In this document: one piece after another, positions 1-8,012 of the stretch | Position numbering within the stretch: the first letter of the stretch is position 1 | Layout: each line of letters begins with the position of its first letter | NCBI RefSeq assembly: GCF_030142075.1 | Contig: NZ_CP126241.1 | Coordinates: 2,604,001-2,668,000 of the forward strand | DNA: 64,000 nt | From: Arthrobacter sp. zg-Y20 | GTDB lineage: Bacteria; Actinomycetota; Actinomycetes; Actinomycetales; Micrococcaceae | Reading direction: 5' to 3' | The notes under the pieces: model-generated | The model's database searches: none | What the model was told of the DNA's origin: nothing | The model's input: the letters and a program-made list of their open reading frames with translations, nothing else | Translations under genes and position numbers: made by a program

Positions 1-404
1 CTCTCGTCCGGCTCGCCTGTCCCGCCCGCGCCGTCGAGCTGGCGGTACAGCATGTTCAGGCGCCCGCGGATCCGGGTGGCCAGCTCACCGGCGGCCTTGC
101 GGGTGAAGGTCACCCCGAGGATCTGCTCGGGCCGGACCAGTCCGTTGGCAACGAGCCAGACGACCCGGTCCGCCATGGTTTTGGTTTTGCCCGACCCGGC
201 ACCGGCAATCACCAGCAGCGGTTCCAGCGGGCCCTCGATAATGCCGATCTGGTCTTCGGTGGGGTACTGCACCGGCGCGTGGGGTTCGGTATGCAGCAGC
301 TCCGCCAAATCCCGGGCGGAGTAGCGGGGAGCCCCTCCCTCCGGCAGGGCGCCGTCCGGGCGCTCATTGGTTCCCGATACCTCGTCGGTTACGGAGGCAC
401 TCAC
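1..404 (-). CDS. adnB: AdnB-like UvrD-family helicase-nuclease subunit (partial, 5' part only)
   Basis: Second motor subunit of an actinobacterial AdnAB-type double-strand-break resection enzyme. Only about 134 N-terminal residues are inside the window; the gene runs off the left edge. The translation shows a Q-motif-like YPTEDQ near residue 48, Walker A GAGSGKT at 68-74 and motif Ia GVTFTRKAAGEL near 97-108, all typical of superfamily 1A helicases. The GTG start (404-402) overlaps the TGA stop of the upstream gene in a GTGA quartet, implying translational coupling. The AdnB name rests on position behind the AdnA-like gene; a plain UvrD/PcrA helicase is the alternative. Confidence 0.75.
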   Translation of the reverse strand, partial: MSASVTDEVSGTNERPDGALPEGGAPRYSARDLAELLHTEPHAPVQYPTEDQIGIIEGPLEPLLVIAGAGSGKTKTMADRVVWLVANGLVRPEQILGVTFTRKAAGELATRIRGRLNMLYRQLDGAGGTGEPDE

Positions 405-3400
405 TCGGTGACCTGCTTTCCTTCAGCGCACAGTGGACAGATTTCGGGCAGCCGGCAGCCGTTGCCGCCAAAGCCGCTCCGGCCGGGATCATGGACAGTT
501 TCGAAGAACGCGGCCGACATCAGCCGCGCTGCCTCGGCCACCATGTCCCGCGCCGTGGTGTCGTTCGGGTCCAGTGCCGGCTGCTCTTGCACGGATACTC
601 CCTTGTTGGAGGTTCCCAGCTGCACGAGGGCCGCTCCTCCCGGTACCCGCGGGGCATCGGGCAGCGCCCCCTCGCGCACGGCTTCCTGGTAGGCCGCCAG
701 CTGCGGGTGGCCCTGCAGGTCGTCCTTCTTGGGCGCCGATTTCCCCGTCTTCAGGTCGACAATGAACAGCCGTCCTTCAGCGTCGACTTCCAGGCGGTCT
801 ATCTGGCCGCGGAGCAGGGCAGTACGCACCGCGCCGTCGATCTCCACCGGCAGCTCCACCTGGAAGTCCTGCTCGACGGCAGCCAGCGAGCGGCCGCTGC
901 GGCGCATGGTGATGACGTATTCGGCCAGTTTGCGGACCATGGATTCGGCCCGCTGGAGGTCCATCCGGCCTTCCCAGTTGTCCTTCATGCCCAGCGACGG
1001 CCAGCGCTTCTCCAATTCCGCCACATACTCGTTCCCCGTAGCGTCCGGCATGTCCTGGGCGATGGCATGCACCAGGGTTCCCAGCGAGCGGGCGAAATCC
1101 GTCGCCTGCTCGCCGCCGGCCGCGGAAACGAACCAGCTGAGGGGCGACTTCAGTACGGCGTCCACCTTGGAGGGCGAAACGGGGATGGAAGCTTCCGGAG
1201 GAAGGATGGGCGCTTCGGTGGACAAGGGCGCCAGCCCCCACCACTGGCGCGGATCCGCCGCGGGGACGGGCACCTCGTGGTTGAGCATGGTTCCCAGGTG
1301 ATGCGCTGCTTCGGCAGCGCCGTCGGGGTCGATGTCCGGCTGCTGGACAAACCGGCGCAGCTCCGAGACCAGGGAACGCAGCGTGCTGGGGCGCAGCACC
1401 TCGGTGCGTTCGCGTTTCTCGGCCCCGGGTTCCAGCGGCGCCACCAGGTCCAGGAACTGCGAGGGCTGCTCATCCTCGGAGGAGACGGCGGTGCAGATCA
1501 GGAGTTCACGCGCACGCGAAACGGCGGTGGAGAAGCTGCGCAGCTCGTCGAAGCGGATGGACTGCATCAGGGTCAGCGGGCTGCGGTGGGCACGGAAATT
1601 ATCCCCGTGCTCCACTGCCGCGACCAGTTCGCCGCTGCCCAGCAGTTCACCGCGCAGCCGCAGGTTGGGCCACACATCCTGCTGGATGCCGGCAACAATC
1701 ACTACGGGCCACTCCCGGCCCGCCGCACTGGCCGGTGTCAGCAGCTCCACGGCCTCGCGCCGCTGGGCGCGTGCGGCCAGGGTGTCCATGGGCAGTTCCG
1801 AACTGGTGAGGTAGTCCAGGAACTGCGCAGGGGTGGAACCGGGCAGCTGGTCCACATAGCGTTCGGCGGTCTGGAACAGGGCCATGATGGCGTCCAGGTC
1901 CCGGTCTGCCCGGGAGGCCGTGGGCCCGCCGGCCAGGGCGGCCTCGGCCCACTTCTTGGACCACCCGGAGGCGGACCACAGGGCCCACAGCACGGTTTCG
2001 GCAGTGGCGCCGGGTTCGACGGCGGCGCTGCGTCCGGCCGTGATCATGCCGGCAATGCGCTGGGCGGCCAGCCGCGCATCCCAGGTGAGCCCTGCCAGCG
2101 CGCGGCCCGACGCGGATTCCGGCTCCAGCAGCGATTCCACCAGCAGGGCGTCGCTGGTGCGTCCGCCGCCGGCACCAAGTTCTTCCCGGCGGAGCGCCTG
2201 CCGCAGGCGGCGGAGTTCCAGTGTGCTGGCACCGCCGATGCGCGAGGTCAGCAGGGACACAGCGAGTTCGGGGGTGAGCAGGTCCGGGTCGAGGACGACG
2301 GCGTACGCGTCCAGCAGGGGCCGGACCGCGGCTTCGTCCCGCACGGCTTTTTCAGCCACCGGCACCTTGACCTCAATGCCCTGCCCGGTGAGGTACCGCT
2401 GCAGGGCGGCCAGCTGGCCGCCGGTCCGGACAATAACGGCGATGTCCTCCAGCGAGCGCCCGTGCAGCAGTTGCGCTTCAAGGATCCGCTGGGCCACGTA
2501 GCGCTGCTCGTGCATGGGCGAGTCCACCACGTGTGCCTCGGCGGCCGGAACTTCCGGGGCTGTCCCGCCCGTTTCAACTGCGCCCGTAACGGTGTCATCA
2601 GTAACCTCGTCACCCGGGTGGGCAGGGCCGGCAGCGTCAGCGGTGGCAGCAGTCCCCGGGTGCCGGGCATCGGCAACGGCGCTGCGGTAGGACGGCAGCC
2701 CGCCCACAACGGAGATGCGCGATGCAGTGCGCGTCCAAGCCCCGGCAAGCGGACCGGTCAGCCGGTGCGAGGTGGTCAGCACCCGGGTCTGCAGCCGGCC
2801 GCCGAACCGTTCGCCCAGCCGGCCGACCAGATCCGGCCGGGCCCCGCGGAAGCCCTGGACCACGGTGTCCGGGCAGGCTGCGGCGATGGAATCCCCTGTG
2901 CCGGCCAGCACGGCATAGAGGCTGTGGATGGCCGGGTTGGCTTCCTGCAGGTCATCCACCAGGACCAGCTGCTGGCGTTCTTGTTCCGCGGCCAGGAACT
3001 CCGGGTCGGAGCGCAGGATGTTCAGGGCGGAGGTGATGATGCCGGCCGGGTCGAAGGACTCGGGCATCCGCAGGTCCAGGACGTCCCGGTACTCGGCGTA
3101 GAGCGCAGCAGAGGCCACCCAGTCCGGCCGGCTGTGCCGCTCCCCCAGCTCCCGCAGCTCCCCGGCGGAGATCCCGTACTCGATGACCCGGTCGAACAGC
3201 TGCCGGATCTCCTGCCGGAAGCCCCGCGTGCCCAGGGCCAGGTCCAGGCCCTCGGGCCAGGGCAGCTGCGGGACGCCCTGCTCGCCGTGGCCGGCCAGCA
3301 GTTCCTTGATGATTACATCCTGTTCGGCACCGGAGAGCAGCTTGGGTGCACGGGTGATCCAGGGCAGCCGGCCCTCGGTCTTGGCCCGCCGGATAAGGTC

Positions 3401-3721
3401 GAAGGCATAGGACGCCCAGGTCCGGGCCGGCGCGGTACTCAGCGTGCCCTGCAGCCGGGCCGAGAGCGCGTCCCGCAGGGAGGCTGCGGCCAGCCGGGAG
3501 GGTGCCAGCAGCAGCATGCGGGAGGGATCCAGCCCGTCCCGTTCAATCCGGGCGACGGCGGCTTCCACGAGCACGGTGGACTTTCCGGTGCCGGGGGCGC
3601 CGAGGACCAGTACGGGCCCGCTGCCGGTCTGCAGGTCCACCACGGCCTGCTGGTCGGCGCTGAGCTGCGGCGCCTCTGCTGCCGCTGCCGCCGGTCCGAC
3701 TAGTTGGAGTTCAACGCTCAT
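401..3721 (-). CDS. adnA: AdnA-like helicase-nuclease subunit
   Basis: A 1106-residue superfamily 1 helicase with a C-terminal PD-(D/E)XK nuclease, expected to pair with the next gene to resect DNA ends for recombination. Walker A GAPGTGKST is at 41-49; a degenerate motif II (VDDLQEA) follows near 250. The nuclease core VDLKTGK and QLAAYQEA lies near 1015-1045. Three Cys close to the C-terminus (CRLPEICPLC) resemble the iron-sulphur staple of AddB-type nucleases, but the usual upstream Cys is replaced in KSPLSWF. The start ATG (3721) overlaps the stop of the alkyltransferase-like gene in ATGA. The order matches, from memory, Rv3202c-Rv3201c. Confidence 0.8.
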   Translation of the reverse strand: MSVELQLVGPAAAAAEAPQLSADQQAVVDLQTGSGPVLVLGAPGTGKSTVLVEAAVARIERDGLDPSRMLLLAPSRLAAASLRDALSARLQGTLSTAPARTWASYAFDLIRRAKTEGRLPWITRAPKLLSGAEQDVIIKELLAGHGEQGVPQLPWPEGLDLALGTRGFRQEIRQLFDRVIEYGISAGELRELGERHSRPDWVASAALYAEYRDVLDLRMPESFDPAGIITSALNILRSDPEFLAAEQERQQLVLVDDLQEANPAIHSLYAVLAGTGDSIAAACPDTVVQGFRGARPDLVGRLGERFGGRLQTRVLTTSHRLTGPLAGAWTRTASRISVVGGLPSYRSAVADARHPGTAATADAAGPAHPGDEVTDDTVTGAVETGGTAPEVPAAEAHVVDSPMHEQRYVAQRILEAQLLHGRSLEDIAVIVRTGGQLAALQRYLTGQGIEVKVPVAEKAVRDEAAVRPLLDAYAVVLDPDLLTPELAVSLLTSRIGGASTLELRRLRQALRREELGAGGGRTSDALLVESLLEPESASGRALAGLTWDARLAAQRIAGMITAGRSAAVEPGATAETVLWALWSASGWSKKWAEAALAGGPTASRADRDLDAIMALFQTAERYVDQLPGSTPAQFLDYLTSSELPMDTLAARAQRREAVELLTPASAAGREWPVVIVAGIQQDVWPNLRLRGELLGSGELVAAVEHGDNFRAHRSPLTLMQSIRFDELRSFSTAVSRARELLICTAVSSEDEQPSQFLDLVAPLEPGAEKRERTEVLRPSTLRSLVSELRRFVQQPDIDPDGAAEAAHHLGTMLNHEVPVPAADPRQWWGLAPLSTEAPILPPEASIPVSPSKVDAVLKSPLSWFVSAAGGEQATDFARSLGTLVHAIAQDMPDATGNEYVAELEKRWPSLGMKDNWEGRMDLQRAESMVRKLAEYVITMRRSGRSLAAVEQDFQVELPVEIDGAVRTALLRGQIDRLEVDAEGRLFIVDLKTGKSAPKKDDLQGHPQLAAYQEAVREGALPDAPRVPGGAALVQLGTSNKGVSVQEQPALDPNDTTARDMVAEAARLMSAAFFETVHDPGRSGFGGNGCRLPEICPLCAEGKQVTE

Positions 3722-4161
3722 GGTTCCACTTCATCATGTCCCGCTGACATTCCTGATATTGCGGTCCCGTCCGGTCCCGACGCGCCGCCGGCGTGCGGCG
3801 AGGGGTGCAGCGACATGTGCAGGGCCTGCACTGCCGCCCATTCCGCATCGTTGGGCTGCCAGCGGGCGGCACCGATCAACACGCGGTAACCGGCGCCGTC
3901 GTCGTCGGCAGTTCCGCGCACGGGCGTGCCCTCGCGCCGATAGTGTTCCCATGCCCGGGCCTCGTGGCACCGCGGCGGCTGCCCGGATGCGCGCAGCACC
4001 CGCCACCAGCACACTTCCGAGCCGCGGGCCGACAGTACGGCGCCCACCTGGCGCGGCCCTCCTGCGCCGAGCAGTTCGGCAATGTCACCGTAGGAGAGCA
4101 CCTTTCCGGGCGGAATGAGATCCGCCACACCCAGCACGGCATCGGCATAGTCCCTGCGCAT
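3718..4161 (-). CDS. alkyltransferase-like (ATL) DNA-binding protein of the MGMT family
   Basis: A 147-residue member of the O6-alkylguanine-DNA alkyltransferase fold. PPGKVLSYGDIAELLG and RQVGAVLS are the DNA-binding helix-turn-helix of that family. The catalytic PCHR motif is replaced by CWWRVLRASG, with Trp at the reactive Cys position, so it should bind alkylated guanine without repairing it and flag it for nucleotide excision repair, as known for ATL proteins. An upstream GTG (4188) is possible, but the ATG at 4161 sits 6 nt after a TACGCT -10 box and has no Shine-Dalgarno, so I prefer it. It leads the adnA-adnB operon with a 4-bp overlap. Confidence 0.82.
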   Translation of the reverse strand: MRRDYADAVLGVADLIPPGKVLSYGDIAELLGAGGPRQVGAVLSARGSEVCWWRVLRASGQPPRCHEARAWEHYRREGTPVRGTADDDGAGYRVLIGAARWQPNDAEWAAVQALHMSLHPSPHAGGASGPDGTAISGMSAGHDEVEP

Positions 4162-4167
4162 ATCCGT

Positions 4168-4173
4168 AGCGTA
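4168..4173 (-). promoter_or_regulatory. -10 box, leaderless start of the ATL-adnAB operon
   Basis: TACGCT on the minus strand, 6 nt upstream of the ATG at 4161, without a ribosome binding site. It fits the TAnnnT-N6-ATG pattern repeated across this window. Confidence 0.5.
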
Positions 4174-4223
4174 CCGAGGCACCCGCACGCCCCGCGAATT
4201 CCGGGAATGTCACTGCCCGCCGG

Positions 4224-4229
4224 TAGGTT
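4224..4229 (+). promoter_or_regulatory. -10 box, leaderless start of the exonuclease gene
   Basis: TAGGTT lies 6 nt before the ATG at 4236, with no Shine-Dalgarno sequence. The promoter diverges from that of the ATL gene within 75 bp. Confidence 0.5.
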
Positions 4230-4235
4230 TGTTGC

Positions 4236-4958
4236 ATGAACAGCTGGCATGAACTTCCCCGGGCGGCATTCGACCTGGAGACCACCGGACGGGACCCGCA
4301 GACCGCACGGATTGTTACCGCATCCATCATCCTGGTCAACGGCAGGGGCGAAACCCTGCAGCACCACGAGTGGCTGGCCTGCCCGGAAATCCCCATCCCC
4401 GAGGAAGCCGCCGCCATCCACGGCATCAGCAATGAACGGGCCCGCGCAGAAGGCGGAGACCCTGCGGCCGTCACGGCCGAGGTTGCCGATGTGCTGGCCG
4501 GCATGTTCGCCGCCGGCATTCCGGTGCTGGCGTTTAACGCCTGCTACGACTTCACCGTGCTGGCCCGCGAGTGTGAGCGGTTCGGGCTGGCCGTTCCGAA
4601 TCCGGTACCGGTCATTGACCCGTACATCCTGGACAAGCAGGTGGACCGGTTCCGCCGCGGCAAGCGCACGCTCACGGCCATGGCCGAGCACTACGGCGTG
4701 GGTTTCGAGAACGCGCACACGTCCGCTGCCGACGTTGCCGCCACCTTGTCCGTCGCCGCGGTGATGGCGCAGAAGTACCCGGAGCTGCAGTGCGACGCCG
4801 TCACGCTCCACCAGGCGCAGGTCGGCTGGGCGGCCGGCCAGGCCGCCAGCTTCCAGGAATTCCTGCGGCGGCGGGAACCGGAAGCTGTGATCGACGGCAG
4901 CTGGCCGTTCCGTCCGGCCCCCGCATCCGCACCCCTGTCGGTCCTTGACCCGGCCTAG
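4236..4958 (+). CDS. DEDDh 3'-5' exonuclease (DNA polymerase III epsilon-like)
   Basis: A 240-residue exonuclease with all three Exo motifs. Exo I is FDLETTG (residues 10-16), Exo II is LAFNACYDFTVL near 101-112, and Exo III is the H-TSAADV segment near 160-167. The metal-binding D, E, D, D and catalytic His are therefore present. At this length it is a stand-alone proofreading-type nuclease, not part of a polymerase. The gene is monocistronic, diverges from the repair operon and is followed by a GGGCGCC/GGCGCCC hairpin (4960-4989). The substrate (DNA or RNA) cannot be read from sequence. Confidence 0.88.
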   Translation: MNSWHELPRAAFDLETTGRDPQTARIVTASIILVNGRGETLQHHEWLACPEIPIPEEAAAIHGISNERARAEGGDPAAVTAEVADVLAGMFAAGIPVLAFNACYDFTVLARECERFGLAVPNPVPVIDPYILDKQVDRFRRGKRTLTAMAEHYGVGFENAHTSAADVAATLSVAAVMAQKYPELQCDAVTLHQAQVGWAAGQAASFQEFLRRREPEAVIDGSWPFRPAPASAPLSVLDPA

Positions 4959-5204
4959 CGGGCGCCGTCACGGTTCTTCACAGGCGCCCGCCGTGGCGGG
5001 GCGCCGGTTGCCTACATGCCATACTGGATGTTGTGTTTGGCGCTGATGGCGCCCCAGGCGGACCGCGCTTCTGCGCGCACCTACCGTCTCGCGCCACGTG
5101 ATTGGCAGACACCCTCCGCACGGCCGGCGTTTAGGCACGGCACGATTATGTGCCTTCCTCCACCATGCCCCCGGTCCGGCCGTTTACGCACATGACGAGG
5201 ACCA
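4959..5204 (+). other. intergenic leader upstream of metN
   Basis: 246 bp without a gene. It holds a 7-bp GC hairpin just after the exonuclease stop (4960-4989), a possible weak terminator, and a hairpin AGGCAC/GTGCCT at 5133-5155 about 50 nt before metN. I looked for conserved cores of SAM riboswitches, the expected control for a methionine transporter, and could not place one. The metN ribosome site is GAGGACCA directly before the ATG. Confidence 0.4.
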
Positions 5205-6185
5205 ATGATTACAGTTTCCGACCTCCGCAAGGTTTACCGGCAGGGTGAGCGCACCGTCACGGCCCTGGACGGAGTAAGCCTGCGCGTGCCGAAGGGCTCC
5301 ATCCACGGCATCATCGGCCATTCCGGCGCCGGCAAGTCCACCCTGGTGCGGTGCCTGACGCTGCTTGACCGGCCGACGTCGGGCTCGGTCACCATTGACG
5401 GCCGCGAGCTCACCGCCGTGAAGGACTCCGAGATCCGCGCCGCCCGCCGCCGGATCGGCATGGTGTTCCAGCACGCAAACCTGATGGATTCCCGGACCGC
5501 GGCAGCGAATATTGCGCATCCGCTGGAACTGGTCGGAACCAAAAAAGCCGCCATTGAGGTGCGCGTCCAGGAGTTGCTGAAGCTCGTTGGGCTGGAGGGT
5601 TTTGCCGGCGCCTATCCCGCGCAGCTCTCCGGCGGCCAGAAACAGCGCGTTGGCATTGCCCGTGCCCTGGCCGCGGACCCGGATGTCCTGCTCTGCGACG
5701 AGCCGACGTCCGCCCTGGACCCGGCCACCACCGATGACATCCTGGACCTGATTTCCGACCTCACCCGCCGCCTGGACCTGACCGTGCTGATCATTACGCA
5801 CGAGATGAACGTGGTGAAGCGGATCTGCGACTCGGTGTCACTGCTGGAAGCCGGACGAGTCGTGGAGCACGGCCCGCTGCGCGAGGTCGCCTCCGACCTG
5901 CGCGGCCGCCTGGCCAAGCAGCTTATTCCGCTGCCGGCCACTCCCCCAAGCCCGGGCGGTCCCGTGCTGGAACTGCTCTTCACCGGGCAGACCACTTCGG
6001 ACCCCGTCCTTTCGGCCCTCACCCGCCGGTTCGACACCGACGTCAATGTCCTGGCCGGCAGCGTGGAACTCCTGGCCGGCACCCGTTTCGGCCGCCTGCG
6101 CATCCAGCTGGATACCCACACCGATATGACCGCCGTCCATGAATACCTTGCACTGCAGGGCGTCGCCGTGGAGGTGGCCGCATGA
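5205..6185 (+). CDS. metN: methionine ABC transporter, ATP-binding protein
   Basis: Cytoplasmic ATPase of the MetNIQ importer for D/L-methionine, 326 residues. Walker A is GHSGAGKST near 40-48, the signature is LSGGQKQRVGIARA near 141-154, and Walker B is [12 protein letters not shown] near 162-173. The last ~85 residues form a separate segment like the NIL domain, which in E. coli MetN binds methionine and inhibits transport when the pool is full. The stop overlaps the metI start by 4 bp (ATGA). The order metN-metI-metQ is canonical. Confidence 0.95.
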   Translation: MITVSDLRKVYRQGERTVTALDGVSLRVPKGSIHGIIGHSGAGKSTLVRCLTLLDRPTSGSVTIDGRELTAVKDSEIRAARRRIGMVFQHANLMDSRTAAANIAHPLELVGTKKAAIEVRVQELLKLVGLEGFAGAYPAQLSGGQKQRVGIARALAADPDVLLCDEPTSALDPATTDDILDLISDLTRRLDLTVLIITHEMNVVKRICDSVSLLEAGRVVEHGPLREVASDLRGRLAKQLIPLPATPPSPGGPVLELLFTGQTTSDPVLSALTRRFDTDVNVLAGSVELLAGTRFGRLRIQLDTHTDMTAVHEYLALQGVAVEVAA

Positions 6186-6964
6186 ACTTCCTGACCGAAC
6201 TGTTCGACAATCCCGGGATCACCAAAGCCCTTCCCGAAGCAGTGGTCGAAACCCTGCAGATGGTCGGCATCTCCGGCTTCTTTACGCTCCTGATCGGCCT
6301 GCCGCTCGGCGTTTTCCTGCACACCAGTGCGCCGGGCGGGCTGGCGCCCCTGCGCGTCATCAACCGCATTGTCAGTGACGTCATCGTGAACATCACCCGG
6401 TCGGTTCCGTTCGCCATCCTGATGGTCACCCTGATTCCGCTGGCCCGGCTCGTCACCGGCACCTCCATCGGCCCGGTGGCCGCCTCGGTGTCGCTGAGCA
6501 TCGCCACCATCCCGTTCTTCGCGCGGCTGGTGGAAAACGCCTTGCGCGATGTGTCCGGCGGCAAGATCGATGCAGCCCTGGTGATGGGATCGACCAAAAT
6601 GCAGGTCATCTCCAAAGTGCTGCTGCGTGAAGCCCTCCCGGGCCTCGTGGCTGCCCTGACCACCACGCTGGTGACCCTGGTGGGCTACTCCGCGATGGCC
6701 GGCATCATCGGCGGCGGCGGACTGGGCCGGCTGGCCTACAACTACGGCGTGCAGCGCTTCGACACCCAGGTCATGGTGGTCACCATCGTCATCATCGTGG
6801 CCCTGGTGCAGGTCATCCAGCTCGGCGGTGACTGGTTCTCCCGCCGGGTGGACCACCGGTCCGCTTCAGGCTCCGCACGACGGCGCCGCCCGGCTGCCGC
6901 GGTAACGGGCCTCGGGCCCGCCGCCACGCGCGCCGGCGGCGACCGCGAACAGACCAAGGTCTAG
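6182..6964 (+). CDS. metI: methionine ABC transporter, permease
   Basis: A 260-residue inner-membrane subunit with about five hydrophobic segments and the EAA-like coupling loop GKIDAALVMGSTKMQVISKV near 120-140 that contacts MetN. The start overlaps the metN stop. The polar, Arg-rich last ~35 residues are an extension without recognisable motif and probably lie in the cytoplasm. A 12-bp hairpin separates it from metQ. Confidence 0.95.
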   Translation: MNFLTELFDNPGITKALPEAVVETLQMVGISGFFTLLIGLPLGVFLHTSAPGGLAPLRVINRIVSDVIVNITRSVPFAILMVTLIPLARLVTGTSIGPVAASVSLSIATIPFFARLVENALRDVSGGKIDAALVMGSTKMQVISKVLLREALPGLVAALTTTLVTLVGYSAMAGIIGGGGLGRLAYNYGVQRFDTQVMVVTIVIIVALVQVIQLGGDWFSRRVDHRSASGSARRRRPAAAVTGLGPAATRAGGDREQTKV

Positions 6965-6974
6965 CCCCTAGTTT

Positions 6975-7014
6975 TCGGAAACGGTCTGACGGCCTGCCGA
7001 AGGACCGTTTCCGA
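6975..7014 (+). terminator. metI-metQ intercistronic hairpin
   Basis: TCGGAAACGGTC at 6975-6986 pairs perfectly with GACCGTTTCCGA at 7003-7014 across a 16-nt loop. There is only a short T-rich trail, so this may be a partial terminator or an RNA-stability element rather than a full stop. It would let metQ accumulate at a different level from metNI. Confidence 0.5.
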
Positions 7015-7094
7015 TTCTGCAGCCAGTAGCCGCTAGCTGCACAGCACCCGAACAGCGGAGTTCCGCCTCGGGTTACCCGAAAGGAACGCATTCG

Positions 7095-7934
7095 ATGCGT
7101 AAAGCACTTACCCTCGTTGCCACCGGTGTGGCCACGGCTCTGGCGTTGACGGCTTGCGGTGGATCCGATTCCACCCCCAGCGCCGTGGAGAGCCTGGACC
7201 CCGCCAACCCGGTAACCCTCACCGTGGGTGCCAGCCCGGCACCGCACGCGCGGATCCTGGAATTTGTCCGTGACAACCTGGCCGAAGAAGCCGGGCTGGA
7301 GCTGGAAATCCAGGAGTTTGACGACTACATCACGCCGAACATCTCCTTGAACGACGGCGACAGCGACGTCAACTACTACCAGCACCTTCCCTACCTCGAG
7401 TCCCAGATGGAAAGCCAGGGCTACGAGTTCGAGCACGGTGCCGGCGTCCATGTGGAGCCGTACGCTGCGTTCTCCGAAAAGCACAAGGACGTCGCCTCCA
7501 TTGAAGACGGTGCCCGTGTGATGGTCACCAACGATCCGTCCAACCAGGCCCGTGCCTTGAAGATGCTTGAAGAGGCCGGGCTGGTCGAGGACATCGCCGA
7601 TGATTCCTCGGTGCTGACCCTGACCGATGAGCAGAACCCGAAGAAGCTGGATTTCCAGGAGAACCAGCCCGAACTGCTGGTCAATGACCTGGGCGATCCC
7701 ACCGTGGACCTCGCGATCATCAACGGCAACTACATCCTGGAAGCCGGCCTGAGCACCGATGACGCGCTGGTGGTTGAATCCGTGGAGGACAACCCCTACG
7801 CCAACTTCCTGGTCTGGAAGGCCGGCGCCAGGGATGCCCGGATCGACAAGCTGGAAGAACTGCTGCACTCCCCCGAGGTGAAGGCCTTCATCGAAGAGAC
7901 CTGGCCCAACGGCGACGTGACGCCCGCGTTCTAG
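7095..7934 (+). CDS. metQ: methionine ABC transporter, substrate-binding lipoprotein
   Basis: A 279-residue NLPA/MetQ-family binding protein. The N-terminus is a lipoprotein signal with lipobox LTAC and acylation Cys at residue 21, so the protein is anchored outside the membrane. The mature part contains the family segments LEIQEFDDYITPN and NYYQHLPYLE. An AAGGAA ribosome site stands about 10 nt before the ATG. It follows metI after 130 bp containing a hairpin, and ends at a strong bidirectional terminator facing the heme operon. Confidence 0.95.
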   Translation: MRKALTLVATGVATALALTACGGSDSTPSAVESLDPANPVTLTVGASPAPHARILEFVRDNLAEEAGLELEIQEFDDYITPNISLNDGDSDVNYYQHLPYLESQMESQGYEFEHGAGVHVEPYAAFSEKHKDVASIEDGARVMVTNDPSNQARALKMLEEAGLVEDIADDSSVLTLTDEQNPKKLDFQENQPELLVNDLGDPTVDLAIINGNYILEAGLSTDDALVVESVEDNPYANFLVWKAGARDARIDKLEELLHSPEVKAFIEETWPNGDVTPAF

Positions 7935-7944
7935 CAGCAACGCG

Positions 7945-7988
7945 AAATATGCCCCGCACCGCTTTGGCGGTGCGGGGCATATTTTGTT
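7945..7988 (+). terminator. bidirectional terminator between metQ and hemL
   Basis: A perfect 18-bp stem (7945-7962 with 7967-7984) and TTTG loop, with T-runs on the plus side and A-runs on the other, serving both convergent operons. Confidence 0.9.
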
Positions 7989-8012
7989 TACTGCTGTTCC
8001 GGCTTCGCCCTG

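Noticed and set aside
491-3703. A 1070-codon open frame on plus opposite adnA
   Set aside because: It mirrors adnA in a GC-rich region; composition is rich in Gly, Gln and Arg without any domain, while the minus frame has helicase and nuclease motifs.
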